From the NCBI RefSeq assembly GCF_001661495.1, contig NZ_BDDT01000014.1, positions 1 to 64,000 on the forward strand: a stretch of 64,000 bases of DNA, written 5' to 3'. This document shows positions 34,696 through 43,946 of this stretch, one piece after another; within the stretch, counting starts at the first letter, position 1; every line of letters begins with the position of its first letter. Both the position numbers and the translations under genes were made by a program. The notes below the pieces were generated by a model. That model was given only the letters and a program-made list of their open reading frames with translations, ran no database searches and was not told the DNA's origin. The stretch comes from Pseudoalteromonas prydzensis. GTDB taxonomy: Bacteria > Pseudomonadota > Gammaproteobacteria > Enterobacterales > Alteromonadaceae.

Positions 34696-35781
34696 TTATT
34701 CATCGCCCATCGCAGCTAACAAGTCAGCTTGATGTTCTTGCATTAGTGGTTCAATTACACAGCCTAAATCACCCGCAACCACTTCGTTTAAACGATAAAG
34801 TGTTAGGTTAATACGGTGATCGGTAATACGCCCTTGCGGGTAGTTATAAGTACGAATACGCTCAGAACGGTCCCCACTGCCTACTAAGTTACGACGTTCT
34901 GAGGCTTCTGCAGCATGGCGTTTTTCATCTTCAGCTTGTTGTAGGCGGGCGGCAAGAACTGACATAGCTTTAGCGCGGTTTTTATGTTGTGAACGCTCAT
35001 CTTGACACTCAACAACCACACCGGTTGGTAAGTGAGTAATACGAATTGCTGAATCGGTTTTATTAACGTGCTGACCACCGGCGCCTGATGCACGAAAAGT
35101 GTCAACCTTAATGTCTGCAGTATTAATTTGAATAGCTTCCGCCTCAGGGACTTCTGCCATTACCGCCACAGTACAGGCTGATGTATGAACACGCCCTTGT
35201 GATTCAGTTTCTGGTACGCGCTGAACGCGGTGAGCGCCTGATTCAAATTTTAACTGCCCGTAAACACCTTCACCACTAATGTTAGCAATCACTTCTTTGT
35301 AACCGCCGTGCTCACCTTCATTAGTACTAACTACTTCAACTTTCCACTTCTTAGTTTCTGCGTAACGGCTATACATACGGAACAAGTCACCAGCAAAAAT
35401 GGCCGCTTCATCGCCACCTGTACCAGCACGTACTTCTAAAAATACATTGTTATTATCACGTGGATCTTTAGGGAGCATTAATACTTGAATTTGCTCTTCA
35501 ATTACCTGAATTTGCGCTTTTGCTTCTTTGTATTCTTCTTGCGCCATTTCACGCATATCTGGGTCTGAATCCTTGAGCATTTCCTCAGCGGTTGCAACAT
35601 CATCTTGTGTTTGCTGATACGCTAAAAACGCTTTAACGATCTCTTCCAGCTCTGAGTACTCTTTTGAAAGCGTACGAAAGCGATTCTGGTCACTGATAAC
35701 TGACGGATCACTTAGCAGCGCTTGCACTTCTTCGTAGCGCTCTACTAAAGTTTCTAACTTACGATATACAGACTCTTTCAT
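34696..35781 (-). CDS. prfA: peptide chain release factor 1
   Basis: Ends translation at UAA and UAG. GAGGQHVNKTDS holds the GGQ that reaches the peptidyl-transferase centre. The codon-recognition region includes the PxT-type tripeptide in RVPETESQG. 361 residues from the start MKESVYRKLE at 35781, equal to E. coli within one residue. An in-frame ATG at 35802 overlaps hemA and is less likely. Second in hemA-prfA-prmC. Confidence 0.95.
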   Translation of the reverse strand: MKESVYRKLETLVERYEEVQALLSDPSVISDQNRFRTLSKEYSELEEIVKAFLAYQQTQDDVATAEEMLKDSDPDMREMAQEEYKEAKAQIQVIEEQIQVLMLPKDPRDNNNVFLEVRAGTGGDEAAIFAGDLFRMYSRYAETKKWKVEVVSTNEGEHGGYKEVIANISGEGVYGQLKFESGAHRVQRVPETESQGRVHTSACTVAVMAEVPEAEAIQINTADIKVDTFRASGAGGQHVNKTDSAIRITHLPTGVVVECQDERSQHKNRAKAMSVLAARLQQAEDEKRHAAEASERRNLVGSGDRSERIRTYNYPQGRITDHRINLTLYRLNEVVAGDLGCVIEPLMQEHQADLLAAMGDE

Positions 35782-35788
35782 GTAACTG

Positions 35789-37045
35789 CTATTCCTGATC
35801 AATACCTAACATTTTCTTTAATTGGCTTAACTGGGCAACTTCACCTTTTTTTGCCGCGTCTTGAATTGCACGGGTAGGTGCGTGCATCAGGCGGTTGGTT
35901 AATTTGTTGGCCAGCTCTAAAATAATTTGTTCTGCATCTTTACCGGTATTTAATTGGCTTATAGCCTTATCAACCAGTTCTGATTTTATATCATGTACAT
36001 CTTGGCGGTAACTGCGAATTAAATCGACAGAGTCGAGTGAACGCATCCACATAGCAAATTCCGCACAGCGCTGAGTAATGATCACTTGCGCTTCATCGGC
36101 TGCTTGCTCCCTTGAGGCGATATTTTCGCTTACTATTGCCTGTAAGTCATCTACCGAATACAAATAGGCAGCATCTAATTCACCCACTTGGCTTTCGATG
36201 TCACGTGGTACAGCAATATCAATAAATAACATTGGCTTATTTCGGCGCTGTTTTAACGCTTGCTCAACCACCCCTTTACCAATAATCGGCAAGGTGCTGG
36301 CAGTTGAACTAATCACTATATCTGCTTGATGTAACCGCTCTGGTAATTGTGCCAAGGCAATAACATCAGCATTAACATCTTCCGCTAATAAGCGCGCCCG
36401 CTCGATGGTGCGATTCGCCACGGTAATTTGCTGAGGATCATTTTGATATAAATGTTTAGCTACCAGTTCAATGGTTTCACCAGCACCGATTAAAAGCACT
36501 TTGGTTTTATCTAGCTTGCCATAGATATGCTTGGCTAAATTAACCGCAGCATAGGCAACAGACACGGCACTGGCACCGATATCTGTTTCAGTGCGAACTT
36601 GTTTGGCGACCGAAAAGGTTTTTTGAAATAAGCGGTCAAACACCACACTGACTGAGTTGTGATTTTTAGCACTATTGTATGCCTGCTTAATTTGACCCAG
36701 TATTTGCGGCTCACCGAGCACTAATGAGTCGAGTCCACAAGAAACGCGCATTAAATGATTTATCGCGTCGTTATCTTGGTGGCAATAAACATTACTGCTC
36801 AGTTCATATTCATCCAAACCATGGAAACTAGCTAACCATTGCAACAGTATTTGGGAATTTTGCTGGGCAAGGCTACAATAGATTTCTGTACGGTTACAGG
36901 TTGACACAATAACCGCTTCATTAAACTGATCATGATCACTCAGTTGCTGTAATGCTTCTGATAATTGCTCAGGCGAAAAGGCAACCTTTTCGCGTAATTC
37001 TACAGATGCGGTTTTATGATTAATACCAAGTGCTACTATGGTCAT
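35789..37045 (-). CDS. hemA: glutamyl-tRNA reductase HemA
   Basis: Reduces glutamyl-tRNA(Glu) to glutamate-1-semialdehyde, the first committed step of haem synthesis by the C5 route. MTIVALGINHKTASVELREKVAF, the catalytic cysteine in VSTCNRTEIY, the NADPH motif LIGAGETIELVA and the C-terminal dimerisation helix are all present. The start at 37045 gives 418 residues, the E. coli length. Its substrate is charged tRNA-Glu, of which this window encodes six gene copies. Confidence 0.96.
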   Translation of the reverse strand: MTIVALGINHKTASVELREKVAFSPEQLSEALQQLSDHDQFNEAVIVSTCNRTEIYCSLAQQNSQILLQWLASFHGLDEYELSSNVYCHQDNDAINHLMRVSCGLDSLVLGEPQILGQIKQAYNSAKNHNSVSVVFDRLFQKTFSVAKQVRTETDIGASAVSVAYAAVNLAKHIYGKLDKTKVLLIGAGETIELVAKHLYQNDPQQITVANRTIERARLLAEDVNADVIALAQLPERLHQADIVISSTASTLPIIGKGVVEQALKQRRNKPMLFIDIAVPRDIESQVGELDAAYLYSVDDLQAIVSENIASREQAADEAQVIITQRCAEFAMWMRSLDSVDLIRSYRQDVHDIKSELVDKAISQLNTGKDAEQIILELANKLTNRLMHAPTRAIQDAAKKGEVAQLSQLKKMLGIDQE

Positions 37046-37107
37046 ATGTGCCAAATATTGCTAAGCCGTGCTCGAAAGACGATAATTTTACCAAAAATCA
37101 GCGGAAT

Positions 37108-37716
37108 ATGGAAAGTAAGGAACGACATTTGATTCGACTATATTTGATTTTACTCATATTTTTTTTATTTTTAAGTGGCTGCGCGCAGCAAATTAGGCCA
37201 CAAACTGCCCTTTATGATGACTGGAAGTCGCAATTATCACAACAAAGTGTCTGGCAAGTAGAAGGCAAATTAGCTTTTATTAGTCCTGACGAACGCCAAT
37301 CAGCTAATTTAAACTGGCAACAAAAGGATGAATTAAACCAACTCATTCTAACTAGTTTTATCGGTACCCGAGTTTTGGCATTAACGCAAAATAGTCACGG
37401 TGCAGAACTTGAATACGATGATGACGTTTATCATGATATAAATGCATCACGTTTACTTGCCCGACTCACTGGTTTTACTATCCCCATGGACAGTGCCGAT
37501 GACTGGTTAAAAGGCACGGTCGACGATGCAAGTCTGCAAGTCGATGAACTAGGTCGAGCTAAAAGTGTAATATGGCATGCAGCAGATGGTGCTCAATGGC
37601 AAATAAACTATGCTGACTACCAGCAATATGCAGGGTTTTGGCTGCCTAAAAAACTGACATTAAAACACCGCGATATTAAAATAAAAATTCAACTCTATGA
37701 GTGGCACTTTGACTAA
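37108..37716 (+). CDS. lolB: outer-membrane lipoprotein receptor LolB
   Basis: Accepts lipoproteins from the periplasmic carrier LolA and inserts them into the outer membrane. The N-terminus is a lipoprotein signal with lipobox LSGC. The mature part holds the WQVEGKLAF strand and a late FWLPKKLTLKH strand, as in LolB. 202 residues from the ATG at 37108; upstream in-frame starts would overlap hemA. It is divergent from hemA and overlaps or abuts ispE, the same order as in E. coli (lolB-ispE-prs). Confidence 0.92.
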   Translation: MESKERHLIRLYLILLIFFLFLSGCAQQIRPQTALYDDWKSQLSQQSVWQVEGKLAFISPDERQSANLNWQQKDELNQLILTSFIGTRVLALTQNSHGAELEYDDDVYHDINASRLLARLTGFTIPMDSADDWLKGTVDDASLQVDELGRAKSVIWHAADGAQWQINYADYQQYAGFWLPKKLTLKHRDIKIKIQLYEWHFD

Positions 37717-37717
37717 C

Positions 37718-38599
37718 ATGACTAAGCACACTATGACTTCTTTTTCGTTATTAGCTCCAGCAAAACTAAATTTATTTTTACATATAAATGGTCGTCGTGA
37801 AGATGGCTATCATGAACTCGAAACCTTATTTACATTTTTAAATTACGGCGATCAACTCACTTTTACTTTAACTGAAACGACTGCGATTGAAGTCACTGGC
37901 GACACCTTTGCTATTCCACTTAAAGATAATTTGATCTATAAAGCGGCTGTTTTATTACAAAAGCACTGTAATTCAGTTTTTGGTGCAAAAATAAATTTAA
38001 CTAAAATATTGCCCATGGGAGGCGGTGTTGGCGGTGGCTCTTCCGATGCCGCAAGTACACTTTTAGCACTGAATAAATTATGGCGCTGTCAATTATCCTT
38101 ACAAGAATTAGCACAACTTGGTGTACAACTTGGTGCTGATGTGCCTGTATTCATTAACGGCAAAAGCGCCCTAGCGCAAGGCATTGGCGAGAAGTTGGTC
38201 GATGTTGAGCTGCCGCAAAAGTGGTATTGTGTCGTGCATCCAAGTGAACATGTCAGCACTGCAAAAATTTTTACTCACCCCGATTTAAAACGCGATACAC
38301 CGAAGCTAAATGGAGACTGGCAACAGCACACATTAGGCAACGATTGTGAGCCTTTAGTTAAAAAGCTCTGCCCTGAGGTTGAAAAGACCCTCCAGTGGTT
38401 GCTAAAATACGCTCCGTCTAAGATGACTGGCACAGGTTCATGTTGTTTTGTTGAATTTGCCACGCAAAATGAAGCGCAACATGTTCTTGAAAATCTCCCC
38501 GATAGCTGGGACGGTTTTATTGCCAGCAGCGTTAATATCTCTCCTGCCCATACGCAGTTGAACGCTATTCATTTAAGCAATGAAGTAACGTACAAGTAA
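37718..38599 (+). CDS. ispE: 4-diphosphocytidyl-2-C-methyl-D-erythritol kinase IspE
   Basis: GHMP kinase of the non-mevalonate isoprenoid pathway. LLAPAKLNLFLHINGRREDG and PMGGGVGGGSSDAAS (ATP loop) identify it, and KMTGTGSCCFVEF is the C-terminal GHMP motif. 293 residues from the ATG at 37718, which lies just after the lolB stop. An ATG at 37733 is also possible. Confidence 0.94.
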   Translation: MTKHTMTSFSLLAPAKLNLFLHINGRREDGYHELETLFTFLNYGDQLTFTLTETTAIEVTGDTFAIPLKDNLIYKAAVLLQKHCNSVFGAKINLTKILPMGGGVGGGSSDAASTLLALNKLWRCQLSLQELAQLGVQLGADVPVFINGKSALAQGIGEKLVDVELPQKWYCVVHPSEHVSTAKIFTHPDLKRDTPKLNGDWQQHTLGNDCEPLVKKLCPEVEKTLQWLLKYAPSKMTGTGSCCFVEFATQNEAQHVLENLPDSWDGFIASSVNISPAHTQLNAIHLSNEVTYK

Positions 38600-38675
38600 A
38601 TAAAGTTTAAGTTAATAAGCTATACTTTATGTATCGCTTATTAGTCCAGAAATTCAGTGCCTGAGGAACCCTACC

Positions 38676-39623
38676 GTGCCTGACATGAAGCTCTTCGCTG
38701 GTAACGCAACACCTGAGTTAGCTCAAAAAGTTGCAAAACGTTTATATATTGAAGTTGGCGATGCTGTTGTTGGCCGTTTTAGCGACGGTGAGATCAGTGT
38801 TCAAATTAATGAAAATGTCCGTGGCTCGGACGTTTTTATTGTGCAATCAACCTGTGCCCCTACTAACGATAACTTAATGGAGCTAATCGTTATGGTTGAT
38901 GCCTTACGTCGTGCATCTGCAGGTCGTATAACAGCCGTCATTCCTTATTTTGGTTATGCACGTCAAGACCGCCGAGTGCGTTCTGCCCGTGTACCAATCA
39001 CAGCTAAAGTCGTTGCAGATTTCCTCTCAAGTGTTGGTGTTGACCGTGTTCTTACGGTTGATTTACACGCTGAGCAAATCCAAGGCTTCTTTGATGTACC
39101 AGTTGATAACGTATTCGGTAGCCCTGTGCTACTTGAAGATATGAAAGAGCGTCAGTTTGATGATGTTGTTGTTGTATCACCAGATATCGGCGGTGTAGTA
39201 CGTGCCCGTGCTATTGCTAAATTATTAAACGATACCGATCTTGCCATCATTGATAAACGTCGCCCACAAGCGAATGTTTCTCAAGTAATGCATATTATTG
39301 GTGATGTTGAAGGCCGTGACTGTATCATCGTTGATGATATGATCGACACTGGCGGTACTTTATGTAAAGCAGCTGAAGCACTTAAAGAACATGGCGCTAA
39401 GCGTGTATTTGCATACGCAACTCACCCTGTACTTTCTGGTAAAGCGGTAGAAAACATTCGTAACTCAGTAATTGATGAAGTGATTGTCACTGACTCAATT
39501 CCACTGTCTGCTGAATTAAAAGCAATTGATAAAATTAAAGTGTTAACACTTGCAGACATGCTAGCGGAAACAATTCGCCGTATTAGCAACGAAGAATCTA
39601 TTTCAGCGATGTTTGAACACTAA
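38676..39623 (+). CDS. prs: ribose-phosphate pyrophosphokinase Prs
   Basis: Makes PRPP from ribose 5-phosphate and ATP for nucleotide, histidine and tryptophan synthesis. GTG start, giving MPDMKLFAGNATPEL, the same first residues as in E. coli. The catalytic flexible loop (KRRPQANV), PRPP-binding DDMIDTGGTL and YFGYARQDRRVR are present. 315 residues, identical in length to E. coli Prs. A terminator follows. Confidence 0.97.
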   Translation: MPDMKLFAGNATPELAQKVAKRLYIEVGDAVVGRFSDGEISVQINENVRGSDVFIVQSTCAPTNDNLMELIVMVDALRRASAGRITAVIPYFGYARQDRRVRSARVPITAKVVADFLSSVGVDRVLTVDLHAEQIQGFFDVPVDNVFGSPVLLEDMKERQFDDVVVVSPDIGGVVRARAIAKLLNDTDLAIIDKRRPQANVSQVMHIIGDVEGRDCIIVDDMIDTGGTLCKAAEALKEHGAKRVFAYATHPVLSGKAVENIRNSVIDEVIVTDSIPLSAELKAIDKIKVLTLADMLAETIRRISNEESISAMFEH

Positions 39624-39655
39624 AACTATTTAGTTACAAACCCCCTGATTGAATT

Positions 39656-39680
39656 AAAGCGCCTCTGTGGCGCTTTTTTT
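39656..39680 (+). terminator. terminator after prs
   Basis: AAAGCGCC and GGCGCTTT with a 5-nt loop, then a T-tract. It lies 32 bp past the prs stop and separates the lolB-ispE-prs unit from rplY. Confidence 0.9.
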
Positions 39681-39734
39681 ATATGTCGTGTTTCTTTTGT
39701 ACAGTGGGAGTGGTATGATAGCGCGCCTTTTGGC

Positions 39735-39760
39735 TAGGGACCTTGGTCGCAAAGGCCCTA
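39735..39760 (+). promoter_or_regulatory. rplY leader hairpin, candidate L25 autoregulatory site
   Basis: TAGGG pairs with CCCTA and CCTT with AAGG, leaving one bulged A (39740) and a 7-nt loop. It lies 24 bases before the rplY start codon. In E. coli and relatives rplY is repressed by its own product through a leader that imitates its 5S rRNA site. That this hairpin does so is an inference. Confidence 0.45.
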
Positions 39761-39784
39761 CACTATTTATTTATTGGAGACATC

Positions 39785-40390
39785 ATGTCTAACGAAACTT
39801 ATACATTCAATGCAGAATTACGCACAGCAACAGGTACAGGTGCGAGCCGCCGCCTACGTCGTGAAGATAAAATCCCTGCGATCCTTTACGGTGCTGACAA
39901 AGAAGCTGCATCACTTACTTTTGAACACAAAGATATGATCAAAGCACAAGAAAGTGAAGGTTTTTACACTCACATTCTTACTCTTAATATCGCTGGTGAA
40001 AAAGTTGAAGCTATCCTTAAAGATATCCAACGTCACCCGTTCAAGCCTAAAATCACTCACCTTGATTTCCAACGTGTAGATGCTGCTCACAAACTTCACA
40101 CTAAAGTGCCAGTTCACTTCATCGGTGAAGACGTAGTAACTAAAGCTGGTAACACTGTTGTTCACCAATTAACAGAAATCGAAATCACGTGTCTTCCTAA
40201 GTCACTTCCTGAATTCGTTGAAGTTAACGTATCTGGCCTAGTTGCTGGTGATTCAATCCACATCTCTGACGTTAAACTTCCTGCAGGTGTTTCTTCTGTT
40301 GATTTAGCGAAAGGTGCTGATCACGACCAGTCTATCGTAACTATCAAAGCTAACAAAGCTGCGCCAGTTGAAGACGAAGCTGCAGAATAA
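39785..40390 (+). CDS. rplY: 50S ribosomal protein L25 (long, Ctc/TL5-type)
   Basis: Binds loop E of 5S rRNA. The N-terminal L25 domain (residues about 4-93, with GTGASRRLRRE and AILYGAD) is followed by the TL5/CTC C-terminal domain. This makes 201 residues, against 94 in E. coli. The start at 39785 has GGAG six bases upstream; an in-frame start at 39743 falls in the leader. Downstream pth lies 17 bp away, so the two translation genes are probably co-transcribed. Confidence 0.93.
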   Translation: MSNETYTFNAELRTATGTGASRRLRREDKIPAILYGADKEAASLTFEHKDMIKAQESEGFYTHILTLNIAGEKVEAILKDIQRHPFKPKITHLDFQRVDAAHKLHTKVPVHFIGEDVVTKAGNTVVHQLTEIEITCLPKSLPEFVEVNVSGLVAGDSIHISDVKLPAGVSSVDLAKGADHDQSIVTIKANKAAPVEDEAAE

Positions 40391-40407
40391 TTTTTAAGGT
40401 TTGCACC

Positions 40408-40992
40408 TTGAATTCTATTCAAATGCTTGTGGGCCTGGCTAATCCAGGCCCCGAATACGCAAACACACGCCACAATGCAGGTGCTTGGTTCATCGAGCAA
40501 CTCGCTGCACGCTACAACTGTACGCTAAAACACGATCCTAAGTATCATGGCCTTACTGGCAAAGTGATCATCCAAGGTCAAGAATTCAAATTACTGATCC
40601 CGACAACTTATATGAATTTAAGTGGTAAAGCGGTCGGTAGTTTAGCCAACTTTTTCAAAATCCCTGTTGAGAGCATTTTAGTTGCCCATGACGAAATGGA
40701 TTTAGAACCCGGTGTTGCCAAATTAAAAAAAGGTGGCGGACACGGTGGCCATAATGGTTTAAAAGACATTATCGCAAAAATGGCAAATCAAAAAGATTTC
40801 ATGCGCTTACGTATTGGAATAGGTCATCCAGGACATCGTGAAATGGTCACCGGATGGGTGCTTGGAAAAGCAGCCAAGGAAGATCAAGAAAAAATGGATG
40901 CCGCAGTAGATGAAGCAGTTCGTTGTATGGAAATACTTGCAAAAGACGGTGTGTTAAAAGCACAAAACAGACTACATTCGTTTAAGCCATAA
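40408..40992 (+). CDS. pth: peptidyl-tRNA hydrolase Pth
   Basis: Releases tRNA from peptidyl-tRNAs that drop off the ribosome. LVGLANPGPEYANTRHNAG carries the asparagine and catalytic histidine, and HDEMDLEPGVAKLKKGGG plus GHGGHNGLKDI follow. 194 residues. A TTG start at 40408 with AAGG upstream gives a natural N-terminus. The first ATG (40423) would remove five residues and starts right at the first beta strand. Confidence 0.93.
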   Translation: MNSIQMLVGLANPGPEYANTRHNAGAWFIEQLAARYNCTLKHDPKYHGLTGKVIIQGQEFKLLIPTTYMNLSGKAVGSLANFFKIPVESILVAHDEMDLEPGVAKLKKGGGHGGHNGLKDIIAKMANQKDFMRLRIGIGHPGHREMVTGWVLGKAAKEDQEKMDAAVDEAVRCMEILAKDGVLKAQNRLHSFKP

Positions 40993-41026
40993 TCGGTTAA
41001 GCGGAATTAAACAAGGTATCTTAACT

Positions 41027-42118
41027 ATGGGTTTCAAATGTGGCATCGTCGGTTTGCCTAATGTTGGTAAATCAACACTTTTCAATGCATTAACCAAAGC
41101 GGGTATCGAAGCCGCTAACTTTCCTTTTTGTACCATTGAACCAAATACGGGTGTGGTACCGGTGCCAGATCCTCGTCTAGACGAGCTTGCAAAAATTGTT
41201 AATCCACAACGCATCCTAACGACTAGTATGGAATTTGTAGATATTGCAGGTCTAGTAAAAGGCGCATCAAAAGGTGAAGGTCTAGGTAATCAATTCTTAG
41301 CTAACATCCGTGAAACAGATGCAATTGGTCACGTAGTTCGCTGTTTTGAAGATGAAAACGTAATTCACGTAGCGGGCACAATTGACCCAGCTGATGATAT
41401 CGACGTGATCAACACTGAATTAGTACTTGCGGATATGGACAGCGCCGACAAAGCAATTTTCCGTAACGCGAAAAAAGCCAAAGGTGGCGATAAAGACGCC
41501 AAAGAACAAAACGCTGTTCTTGAAAAAGTAAAAGTACACCTTGATGAAGGTTTAACTTTACGCTCTTTAGCACTGACAAAAGAAGAGAAGGCAGCGATTG
41601 CGCCTATCAACTTCTTAACCATCAAACCAACAATGTATATTGCTAACGTTGCTGAAGATGGATTTGAGAATAACCCACATCTGGATCGCGTACGTGCAAT
41701 TGCCGCTGCTGAAGATGCGGTTGTTGTGCCAGTATGTGCTGCGATAGAGTCAGAGCTTTCTGAACTGGATGAAGAAGACAAACTTGAGTTTATGGCCGAT
41801 CTTGGCCTTGAAGAACCAGGTTTGAACCTTGTGATCCGTGGTGGTTATGAATTACTGCATTTACAAACCTACTTTACTGCGGGCGTAAAAGAAGTACGTG
41901 CATGGACAATTCCTGTCGGTGCAACAGCGCCACAAGCTGCTGGTAAAATTCATACAGACTTTGAACGTGGCTTTATTCGTGCGCAAACTATCGCTTTTGA
42001 TGACTACATCGCTTTTAAAGGCGAAAGTGGCGCAAAAGAAGCAGGTAAGATGCGTCAAGAAGGTAAAGAATACATAGTTAAAGATGGCGATGTAATGAAC
42101 TTCTTGTTCAACGTTTAA
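41027..42118 (+). CDS. ychF: Obg-like ATPase YchF
   Basis: Ribosome-associated ATPase of the Obg family. The P-loop is GLPNVGKST, switch II is DIAGLVKGASKGEGLG, and a C-terminal TGS domain ends the protein (AWTIPVGATAPQAAGKIH). The NxxE variant in place of NKxD explains the ATP preference of the family. 363 residues, same as E. coli. It follows pth, as in E. coli. A strong terminator follows. Confidence 0.96.
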   Translation: MGFKCGIVGLPNVGKSTLFNALTKAGIEAANFPFCTIEPNTGVVPVPDPRLDELAKIVNPQRILTTSMEFVDIAGLVKGASKGEGLGNQFLANIRETDAIGHVVRCFEDENVIHVAGTIDPADDIDVINTELVLADMDSADKAIFRNAKKAKGGDKDAKEQNAVLEKVKVHLDEGLTLRSLALTKEEKAAIAPINFLTIKPTMYIANVAEDGFENNPHLDRVRAIAAAEDAVVVPVCAAIESELSELDEEDKLEFMADLGLEEPGLNLVIRGGYELLHLQTYFTAGVKEVRAWTIPVGATAPQAAGKIHTDFERGFIRAQTIAFDDYIAFKGESGAKEAGKMRQEGKEYIVKDGDVMNFLFNV

Positions 42119-42156
42119 CAACATGCCACTATGACTTATCACATTTAGTGATTTTT

Positions 42157-42187
42157 AAAGGCTCGTTTTTACGAGCCTTTTTTATTT
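42157..42187 (+). terminator. terminator after ychF
   Basis: AAAGGCTCGT and ACGAGCCTTT with a TTTT loop, then TTTATTTTT. It separates the ychF unit from the tRNA operon. Confidence 0.92.
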
Positions 42188-42316
42188 TTGCACTACTATT
42201 AAAGAAATAAGTCGCTACAAAGCTGTTAAAAAAACACCATTTTTATTAAAATTTAGCCTGTTAGCCTATTTTTCCCGCAAACAAACCACGATACGTGTTT
42301 TTTTGCAAAAAAGGTG

Positions 42317-42345
42317 TTGACGGATTTGGGTCATATCAGCATAAT
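42317..42345 (+). promoter_or_regulatory. promoter of the Met-Leu-Gln tRNA operon
   Basis: TTGACG, 17-bp spacer, CATAAT and then the GC-rich discriminator ACGCCCCGC, 40 bp before the first tRNA. It has the same design as the other two tRNA promoters in the window. Confidence 0.85.
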
Positions 42346-42384
42346 ACGCCCCGCACTCAGCGATGAAGTGCTAACAAAAAAGAT

Positions 42385-42461
42385 GGCTAAGTAGCTCAGC
42401 TGGTTAGAGCACATCACTCATAATGATGGGGTCACAGGTTCAAATCCCGTCTTAGCCACCA
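42385..42461 (+). tRNA. tRNA-Met (CAT), elongator, copy 1
   Basis: A 77-nt cloverleaf with acceptor GGCTAAG/CTTAGCC, anticodon stem CATCA/TGATG around CTCATAA, CCA encoded. It closely resembles the E. coli elongator tRNA-Met (metT), not the initiator. Confidence 0.95.
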
Positions 42462-42530
42462 TTTATTTTTTGTTGCTCAATGAAGAGTTTAAAATAACTA
42501 CCTCAGTTTTGATTTATCAAAATTTGAAAT

Positions 42531-42615
<85 letters not shown>

Positions 42616-42654
42616 TGTTCTCGATAAGAACTAAAATTATCAATTGTTTATTGT

Positions 42655-42729
42655 TGGGATATCGCCAAGCGGTAAGGCACCAGGTTTTGATCCTGGCATT
42701 CCCAGGTTCAAATCCTGGTATCCCAGCCA
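42655..42729 (+). tRNA. tRNA-Gln (TTG), copy 1
   Basis: A 75-nt cloverleaf, acceptor TGGGATA/TATCCCA, anticodon loop TTTTGAT (TTG), CCA encoded. Confidence 0.96.
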
Positions 42730-42734
42730 ACAAT

Positions 42735-42811
42735 GGCTAAGTAGCTCAGCTGGTTAGAGCACATCACTCATAATGATGGGGTCACAGGTTCAAATCCCGT
42801 CTTAGCCACCA
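42735..42811 (+). tRNA. tRNA-Met (CAT), elongator, copy 2
   Basis: Identical to the first tRNA-Met, five bases after tRNA-Gln copy 1. Confidence 0.95.
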
Positions 42812-42908
42812 TTTCTTTTCTAGAAGTGGCTCAGCAAGAGTTAAAATTGCAACTCAATGAAGAGTTTAAAATAACTACCATTACTTTGATTAATTCAAGG
42901 TGATAATA

Positions 42909-42964
42909 CGGGAGTGGCGGAATTGGCAGTTGTCTTGAATTAGACGCTGGATTTAGGTTCCAAA
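42909..42964 (+). pseudogene. truncated tRNA-Leu-like unit, copy 1
   Basis: It keeps the 5' half of tRNA-Leu up to the anticodon arm (TGGATTTAGGTTCCA). The D-loop has an insertion (about 15 bp with TTGTCTTGAAT), and the sequence stops at the variable arm. Everything 3' of that, including T-arm and CCA, is missing. Confidence 0.75.
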
Positions 42965-42987
42965 ACATTAATACCTGTATGCTCGAT

Positions 42988-43072
<85 letters not shown>

Positions 43073-43112
43073 TGTTCTTGATAAGAACTCAAATTATCAA
43101 ATAATTCTTTGT

Positions 43113-43187
43113 TGGGATATCGCCAAGCGGTAAGGCACCAGGTTTTGATCCTGGCATTCCCAGGTTCAAATCCTGGTATCCCAGCCA
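43113..43187 (+). tRNA. tRNA-Gln (TTG), copy 2
   Basis: 75 nt, identical to copy 1, anticodon TTG, CCA encoded. Confidence 0.96.
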
Positions 43188-43255
43188 ACTTCTTCTACCA
43201 AAGAAATGTTGCTAAAGAATAGCTCTGTTAAGAGTAAAAATATAAAAAATTATAT

Positions 43256-43312
43256 GCGGGAGTGGCGGAATTGATAGCTGTCTTGATTAGACGCTGGATT
43301 TAGGTTCCAAAA
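43256..43312 (+). pseudogene. truncated tRNA-Leu-like unit, copy 2
   Basis: It has the same D-loop insertion and the same break point as the unit at 42909. It lies 347 bp further on, with intact Leu and Gln following at the same distances, so it was duplicated together with them. Confidence 0.75.
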
Positions 43313-43337
43313 CAATAAAATCTGCATTTAAAGAACT

Positions 43338-43422
<85 letters not shown>

Positions 43423-43462
43423 TGTTCTTGATAAGAACTCAAACTATCAAATAATTCTTTGT

Positions 43463-43537
43463 TGGGATATCGCCAAGCGGTAAGGCACCAGGTTTTGATC
43501 CTGGCATTCCCAGGTTCAAATCCTGGTATCCCAGCCA
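43463..43537 (+). tRNA. tRNA-Gln (TTG), copy 3
   Basis: 75 nt, identical to the other copies, anticodon TTG, CCA encoded; 350 bp after copy 2. Confidence 0.96.
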
Positions 43538-43576
43538 ACTTCTTCTACCAAAGAATGTTGCTAAGAATTAAGAACT

Positions 43577-43661
<85 letters not shown>

Positions 43662-43700
43662 TGTTCTTAATTAGAACTAAAACTCATCCAAATTTAGAGT

Positions 43701-43775
43701 TGGGATATCGCCAAGCGGTAAGGCACCAGGTTTTGATCCTGGCATTCCCAGGTTCAAATCCTGGTATCCCAGCCA
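43701..43775 (+). tRNA. tRNA-Gln (TTG), copy 4
   Basis: 75 nt, anticodon TTG, CCA encoded. It is the last gene of the operon; the 7-bp satellite begins nine bases later. Confidence 0.96.
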
Positions 43776-43784
43776 ACTTCCAGA

Positions 43785-43900
43785 AATCTTTAATCTTTAA
43801 TCTTTAATCTTTAATCTTTAATCTTTAATCTTTAATCTTTAATCTTTAATCTTTAATCTTTAATCTTTAATCTTTAATCTTTAATCTTTAATCTTTAATC
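43785..43900. repeat. 7-bp satellite (AATCTTT)n after the tRNA-Gln gene
   Basis: Sixteen perfect copies of AATCTTT plus four bases. The array lies between the end of the tRNA operon and the convergent ubiF gene. As RNA it is U-rich, so it might also help to end or trim the tRNA transcript. No other terminator is visible there. Confidence 0.95.
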
Positions 43901-43946
43901 AAATAGTATTTGAGTGAGCTTTCACCCACTCCAGTTATTTGTATAA

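Noticed and set aside
43785..43900. CRISPR array
   Set aside because: The repeat unit is only 7 bp with no spacers and no cas gene nearby, so it is a simple satellite.
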